A stretch of 8,993 bases of DNA from Phycisphaerae bacterium (GTDB lineage: Bacteria > Planctomycetota > Phycisphaerae > Phycisphaerales > SM1A02), in NCBI GenBank assembly GCA_002690755.1, contig NZFT01000065.1, positions 10,817 through 19,809 on the forward strand. The letters are read 5' to 3'. Positions 5,570 through 8,993 of the stretch are shown piece by piece (the stretch's first letter is position 1; each line of letters starts with the position of its first letter). Position numbers and translations under genes: made by a program. The notes under the pieces were generated by a model that was not told the origin of the DNA, searched no databases, and worked only from the letters and a program-made list of their open reading frames with translations.

Positions 5570-7198
5570 ATGAAGATTTGTGCGCATTCCGCCGTCCTCG
5601 CGACCCTCCTGGCCATGACGACGTCCGCCTCGGCGGGTGACGGTCTCTCCGTCATCGAGACCACGCCACGTCGCGCCGTCCTCGATGCCGCCACCGATGC
5701 GATCATCCAGGTGACCTTCGATCGCGCCGTGGATCCAGCGACGCTGGGTGTCGAGACCTTCCACGCGTTCAGCCGCGGCGCCGGACCGCTCACCGGCACC
5801 CTGTCGGTCTCCCGCGACGGGCGGACCGTCTCGCTCACGCCGCTTCGCGACGCGAGCCCGGGAGAACCCGTGACGGTCACGCTCGGCCACGGCCTGCGAG
5901 GCCTCGATGGATCCTCGCTGCGTGCGCGCGGGCATCAGTTCCGATACTGGACGCAGGCCGGCGCCGGCGACCTCCAGTTCGAGATCGCACAGTCGATCAC
6001 CACCCGCGCCTTCCCCGGCGAAGACGTCATCCCCTACGGCGGAACGGCGACCGACCTCGATGGCGACGGCTGGATCGATCTCTCGATCGTCAATGAAGCG
6101 ACCGACGACGTCCGGGTCTTCATGAACCTGGGCGACGCCACCTGTCGCGTCGACTCCTTCCTCCAGCCGGGGAATGCAATCGGTTCGGTACCGAGTCCAT
6201 CCGAAGCGGCGGATTTCAATCTCGACGGACTGCCTGATCTCTGCATCGCGAACATCGCCGGCGACAGCGTCTCCGTCCTGCTGGGCAACGGTGATGGAAC
6301 CTACGGACCGGCCCAGACGCTCGACACCGGCGACGGGGCCCGCGGCATCACCGTCCTCGACCTCGACGGCGACGGCGACCTCGACATCGCGAGCTCGGCG
6401 TACTACTCGAACAATCTTCGACTCCTCTTCAACGACGGCACCGGAGTGTTCGGCGGACTGACCTCGCTCAATCCCGGCATCAACGGGGAATGGAGCATCC
6501 AGGCCGACGACATGAACGGCGACGGACTCTTCGACCTGGTGATCGGCGGTCAGAGCCAGGTGCGGGTCCTGCTCGCCAACGCAGGCGGCGGATTCACGAA
6601 TCACAGCACGCGTTCGGTCAGCGGACGCACCTGGCAACTCAACCTCGCGGATCTGGACGGCGACGGGGCAGTCGACGTCGCCTGTGTGAATTCCTTCGCG
6701 GACGAAGGCTTCGTCTTCCTCAACGACGGCCGTGGAGGCCTTCGTCCCGGGGTCAGCCACGACACCGACCCCTTCCCGCTCGCCAGTGATCTCGGCGACC
6801 TCGACGGCGATGGAGATCTCGACTGGATCACCTCGAGCTACGGTGGCGACTGGTTCCTGTTCCTCAACGACGGGATGGGCGGTTTTCAGTTCCACTCCAG
6901 TTTCGACGCACCGATCGCGGCCAGCTGCTCGCTTCCGGTCGACATGGACCGTGACGGTGACCTGGACCTCGTGTTCGTCGACGAACTCGACGATTCCATG
7001 ATCATCATGAGCAACGGCGGATACGACCCCCCCGGACCTCTCGGGGATCTCGACGGGAACGGGTCCGTCGACGGTGCGGATCTCGGAATAATGCTGGCGG
7101 CCTGGGGCGTCTGTCCGGCGCCCTGCCCCCCCGATCTCGACGACAACGGACGAGTGGACGGCGCCGACCTCGGTCTCCTGCTCATCGACTGGAACTGA
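5570..7198 (+). CDS. Exported FG-GAP/VCBS seven-repeat protein with Ig-like domain and dockerin-like C-terminus
   Basis: This encodes 542 residues. The signal peptide is MKICAHSAVLATLLAMTTSASA (1-22) with probable cleavage after ASA. Residues about 26-128 look like a bacterial Ig-like domain of the SbsA/Big_5 type (TTPRRAVLDAATDAIIQVTFDRAVDPATL, then GxxVSLTPLRDASPGEPVTVTL). Seven Ca-binding FG-GAP/VCBS motifs of the DxDGDGxxD type follow at 162-170, 215-223, 264-272, 314-322, 361-369, 410-418 and 458-466, spaced 47-53 residues; this is the repeat number of a seven-bladed propeller. The second (DFNLDGLPD) and seventh (DMDRDGDLD) are degenerate. The C-terminus (about 493-542) has two dockerin-like Ca loops ending LAAWG and LIDWN, joined by CPAPCPPD. 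That tail is common on exported planctomycete proteins and has no proven cohesin partner there. The likely role is extracellular or surface binding. It is transcribed alone, toward nuoA. Confidence 0.9.
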   Translation: MKICAHSAVLATLLAMTTSASAGDGLSVIETTPRRAVLDAATDAIIQVTFDRAVDPATLGVETFHAFSRGAGPLTGTLSVSRDGRTVSLTPLRDASPGEPVTVTLGHGLRGLDGSSLRARGHQFRYWTQAGAGDLQFEIAQSITTRAFPGEDVIPYGGTATDLDGDGWIDLSIVNEATDDVRVFMNLGDATCRVDSFLQPGNAIGSVPSPSEAADFNLDGLPDLCIANIAGDSVSVLLGNGDGTYGPAQTLDTGDGARGITVLDLDGDGDLDIASSAYYSNNLRLLFNDGTGVFGGLTSLNPGINGEWSIQADDMNGDGLFDLVIGGQSQVRVLLANAGGGFTNHSTRSVSGRTWQLNLADLDGDGAVDVACVNSFADEGFVFLNDGRGGLRPGVSHDTDPFPLASDLGDLDGDGDLDWITSSYGGDWFLFLNDGMGGFQFHSSFDAPIAASCSLPVDMDRDGDLDLVFVDELDDSMIIMSNGGYDPPGPLGDLDGNGSVDGADLGIMLAAWGVCPAPCPPDLDDNGRVDGADLGLLLIDWN

Positions 7199-7222
7199 GC
7201 CCCGCGGCCGCACCACGAAGGA

Positions 7223-7258
7223 GCCCCGACGATGCGGGGCCTCGGTGTGATCGTCGGG
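7223..7258. terminator. Convergent-gene terminator with two mutually exclusive hairpins
   Basis: Stem A pairs GCCCCG (7223-7228) with CGGGGC (7235-7240) around a 6-base loop. Stem B pairs CCCGACGAT (7225-7233) with ATCGTCGGG (7250-7258) around a 16-base loop. The stems share 7225-7228, so only one can form at a time. The site lies 24 bases after the stop of the propeller gene and 37 bases after the stop of nuoA on the other strand, so it is placed to end both transcripts. There is no U tract on either strand. Confidence 0.5.
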
Positions 7259-7295
7259 ATGCTGGGCCGGCAGCCTCGGGACCGGCGGACCCGGG

Positions 7296-7691
7296 TCAAT
7301 CCCAGCGGAAGACGCCCTTCTTCCAGGCGTACACGTACGCCACCACGCTGGTCGCGATGAAGAACATGATGCGACCGAGGAAGAGCGCCGACTCGGAGGA
7401 CTGCGGCTCCAGCTTCGCGAAGGTCACCGCCCACGGGTAGAGGAAGATGATCTCGACGTCGAAGACCAGGAAGGTCATCGCGAGGATGTAGAACCGGACG
7501 TTGAATCGCTTCCGGGCCGATCCGATCGGATCCATTCCGGACTCGTAGGCGAGACCCTTCACCGCACCCTGGGCCTGAGGGCCGATCAGCGACGTCGCCA
7601 CGATGTTGATGACGATGAACAGGAACGCCATCACGATGATGACCCCGATCGGGATGTAGCTGGTGATGCCGTCGAGCGCGAGGGTGATCAT
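7296..7691 (-). CDS. nuoA: NADH-quinone oxidoreductase subunit A (complex I)
   Basis: This encodes 131 residues, a normal length for NuoA. It is a membrane subunit of proton-pumping NADH:quinone oxidoreductase, near the quinone-site junction with the peripheral arm. Three membrane helices are seen at about 11-33, 68-90 and 105-122. The family signatures are clear: GLAYESGMDP (46-55), the first-loop motif with the conserved Glu50; RFNVRFYILAMTFLVFDVEIIFLYPWA (62-88) with the acidic pair Asp78 and Glu80; and a C-terminal AYVYAWKKGVFRWD. Ser51 replaces the cysteine often found in this loop (YECG), as in some other bacteria. The ATG at 7691 has no Shine-Dalgarno sequence. nuoB and the rest of the nuo set would normally follow, but downstream on this strand is a terminator and a convergent unrelated gene, so nuoA is transcribed alone here. 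Confidence 0.96.
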   Translation of the reverse strand: MITLALDGITSYIPIGVIIVMAFLFIVINIVATSLIGPQAQGAVKGLAYESGMDPIGSARKRFNVRFYILAMTFLVFDVEIIFLYPWAVTFAKLEPQSSESALFLGRIMFFIATSVVAYVYAWKKGVFRWD

Positions 7692-7752
7692 GGGTGGGTC
7701 TGGATCCGAAAACGATGCGGAGCGGACCGACGATGCCGCCGGGGGTGTGGAG

Positions 7753-7758
7753 AGGATA
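7753..7758 (-). promoter_or_regulatory. Candidate -10 box of nuoA
   Basis: TATCCT on the minus strand lies about 60 bases before the nuoA start, giving a leader of about 55 bases. No good -35 is seen at 16-18 bases (CGTCGC at 17). The 141-base region 7692-7832 is the divergent control region of nuoA and the hydrolase and holds no other recognisable element. Confidence 0.3.
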
Positions 7759-7820
7759 CCGATCCCGGCTTGATCGCGACGGAGCGGTCCGCCGTGGGAG
7801 CATCGCCGAAGCCCCCCGAA

Positions 7821-7826
7821 TACGCT
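7821..7826 (+). promoter_or_regulatory. Candidate -10 box of the hydrolase gene (leaderless transcript)
   Basis: TACGCT ends 6 bases before the ATG at 7833, exactly where a -10 hexamer would put transcription start on the A of the start codon. The gene has no Shine-Dalgarno sequence, in agreement. No recognisable -35 lies 17-18 bases upstream (GAGCAT, GGAGCA). Confidence 0.3.
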
Positions 7827-7832
7827 CTACGC

Positions 7833-8642
7833 ATGCCCGAAGCCCCCAACGAAACCCATCCCGTGGTCTTCCTGCATGGTTGGTGCGGCCGAGCCGACGA
7901 AGTCGACTCGATCCGAGCCACCCTGCCGGGACCGGTCCTCCCGATCTCCTGGATGCCCGCCGGGGGTGATTTCGACCTCGAAACATGGCCGACCGAGCCG
8001 GACCCCGAAGGCGGTCGGGAGATCGCGAAGGGATTCGCCGATGACGTCCTGCGGCGGGTTCGAACCACGATCATCGACGCGGGATTCGTCGGCGCGACCG
8101 TGATCGGACATTCTCTCGGTGGTGGCATGGCGTGTGTCCTGGCGAAGGATCCCGATCTGGCCGTCAGGCAGGTGGTGCTGCTCGATTCCAGTGCACCGAT
8201 GATGCCGGATCGACGTCAGGACTACATCGATCGAATGCTCCCCTGGGTGGACCGCGTCGCGACCGGGGGGCGATTGCTGGCCCAGGCCGGATGGATCGCG
8301 GAAGCCTCTTCGTGGGTCCCCGATTTCTTCTCGCTGGAGGACCAGGGCCCGGCCCGCCTGCACATCGAGCGGCGATTCCTCTTCACACCGGTGGTCGAAG
8401 CCGCCCTCACCATCGCGGGCGGCGTGCAGTGGCCGATCACCGAATCCCTCGAATCGATCGACTGTCCCGTCCACGGTCTTGCGGGTGAGCATGGTCGGAT
8501 GCCGGTCGAGGCGTTGCTCGCCTGCCGGCCCGACGCGAAGGTCGAGCGGATGGAAGGCACCGGGCACTATCCGCATCGCTTTCAGGCCGAGCGGACCCGA
8601 AAGTGGCTCGCGACCGGCCCGTTTGCCCCCACGTCGGCCTGA
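7833..8642 (+). CDS. Alpha/beta hydrolase
   Basis: This encodes 269 residues, typical for a single-domain alpha/beta hydrolase. VVFLHGWCG (11-19) is the HG oxyanion region after the first core strand. VIGHSLGGGMA (90-100) is the nucleophile elbow with Ser94. MEGTGHYPH (240-248) carries the catalytic His245. The acid after strand 7 is usually Asp in a GxxD setting; here the segment is CPVHGLAGEHGRMP (211-224), where Glu219 is the best candidate, with Asp118 (VVLLDSS) as an alternative. The lid region (about 125-185) is Trp- and Phe-containing, with W138, W154, W161 and FF at 165-166, suggesting a hydrophobic acyl substrate. There is no signal peptide, so it is cytoplasmic. The exact substrate is unknown; esterase, thioesterase and lactonase are all possible. 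The start was chosen at ATG 7833, since the TTG at 7770 adds only unconserved sequence. It is divergent from nuoA and converges on the membrane protein gene with 27 bases between stops. Confidence 0.88.
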   Translation: MPEAPNETHPVVFLHGWCGRADEVDSIRATLPGPVLPISWMPAGGDFDLETWPTEPDPEGGREIAKGFADDVLRRVRTTIIDAGFVGATVIGHSLGGGMACVLAKDPDLAVRQVVLLDSSAPMMPDRRQDYIDRMLPWVDRVATGGRLLAQAGWIAEASSWVPDFFSLEDQGPARLHIERRFLFTPVVEAALTIAGGVQWPITESLESIDCPVHGLAGEHGRMPVEALLACRPDAKVERMEGTGHYPHRFQAERTRKWLATGPFAPTSA

Positions 8643-8669
8643 GCATGGATCGGGCCGGGCGATCGAGGA

Positions 8670-8993
8670 TCAAGCGGCGCGACCGATTCGACGAAGCATG
8701 AGGACCAACACCAGGCCGAAGATGACGAGACCGCCGAATCCGGCTCCCACGATGAGACGCAGTCCGCCGATCGCGCGATCCACGATGTCCACCGCGGTTT
8801 CCTGAGCCGCTTCGATCGCCGAGCCGGATTCCGACGCGACCATCGCTCGCAGCGCATCCATGGTGTTGTCACGTTCCGCCGCGACACCTCGAACCAACGC
8901 CTCGCGCTCCTCGCCGACCGCGGCCAGAACGAGCTCCCGCTCCGACTGCAGGATCTCGATCGTCTCCAGCCGCTGGCGTTCGAAATCCTCCTG
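8670..8993 (-). CDS. Hypothetical coiled-coil protein with C-terminal membrane anchor; 5' end outside window
   Basis: The frame is open from the window edge down to the TGA at 8672-8670, giving the last 107 residues. Residues 1-45 are charged and heptad-like (FERQRLETIEILQSERELVLAAVGEERE), consistent with a coiled coil. Residues 46-75 continue as an amphipathic helix (MDALRAMVASESGSAIEAAQETAVDIVDRAI). A membrane helix at about 78-100 (LRLIVGAGFGGLVIFGLVLVLML) is followed by a short basic tail, RRIGRAA, which would sit in the cytoplasm by the positive-inside rule. An internal ATG at 8843 begins a shorter version, but it lacks a clear ribosome-binding site and codon usage continues unchanged upstream of it. 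I recognise no family. Confidence 0.7.
   Translation of the reverse strand, partial: QEDFERQRLETIEILQSERELVLAAVGEEREALVRGVAAERDNTMDALRAMVASESGSAIEAAQETAVDIVDRAIGGLRLIVGAGFGGLVIFGLVLVLMLRRIGRAA

Noticed and set aside
6000..7000. Repeated GACCTCGACGGCGACGG-like DNA as a repeat array
   Set aside because: The repeats are the codons of the FG-GAP Ca-binding motifs, spaced by blade length, not an independent DNA repeat or CRISPR.
5378..7216. A 612-codon open frame on the minus strand opposite the exported propeller gene
   Set aside because: It mirrors the Asp/Gly-rich Ca-binding repeats in antisense (giving Val/Ala/Glu-rich sequence), has no recognisable domain or signal, and the plus-strand protein has a signal peptide, ribosome-binding site and clear domains.
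3831..8642. A defence or biosynthetic cluster formed by the PLP enzyme, exported protein and hydrolase
   Set aside because: The genes have their own candidate promoters, include convergent and divergent pairs, and carry no nuclease, effector, carrier protein or transporter; nothing ties them together.

Overview
The window is GC-rich with strong G/C preference at third codon positions. It looks like a chromosomal segment of a planctomycete, most likely of the Phycisphaerae/Phycisphaerales type. The best clue is the secreted protein at 5570-7198: it ends in two DxDxNGxVDGADLGxxLxxW repeats joined by a CPxPCP linker, a dockerin-like tail that I know from this group. Frequent starts without a Shine-Dalgarno sequence fit the same phylum. 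No tRNA, rRNA, CRISPR array, insertion sequence, phage gene or complete defence system is visible.

Layout, left to right: (1) 1-1050 (+), the C-terminal part of a penicillin-acylase family (S45) Ntn hydrolase whose start lies outside the window. (2) 1081-1731 (-), a putative lipoprotein, convergent with the acylase. (3) 1732-1855, a compact divergent promoter region with an inverted repeat whose arms abut both candidate -10 boxes. (4) 1856-3757 (+), a membrane protein that reads as a fusion of the two uncharacterised families TIGR03546 and TIGR03545 (AsmA-like). (5) 3831-5093 (+), a PLP enzyme of the class V aminotransferase/cysteine-desulfurase-like group that keeps the PLP lysine but lacks the catalytic cysteine. 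(6) 5094-5569, a 476-base stretch holding a small doubtful gene (5190-5429) that contains a perfect 24-bp palindrome. (7) 5570-7198 (+), an exported protein with an Ig-like domain, seven FG-GAP/VCBS repeats (probably a seven-bladed propeller) and the dockerin-like tail. (8) 7199-7295, a convergent junction with two mutually exclusive hairpins. (9) 7296-7691 (-), nuoA, encoded alone. (10) 7833-8642 (+), an alpha/beta hydrolase, divergent from nuoA and possibly leaderless. (11) 8670-8993 (-), the C-terminal end of a coiled-coil/membrane-anchored protein cut by the window edge.

Most genes seem to be single transcription units: neighbours are mainly divergent or convergent, or separated by gaps with candidate promoters. 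I see no pathway linking them. The theme is the cell envelope (lipoprotein, TIGR03546/03545 membrane protein, exported propeller, NuoA, terminal membrane anchor) alongside stand-alone enzymes. I did not find a clear new multi-gene system. The items most worth a second look are the 24-bp palindrome, the TIGR03546-TIGR03545 fusion with its divergent lipoprotein partner, the cysteine-less desulfurase homologue, and the isolated nuoA.
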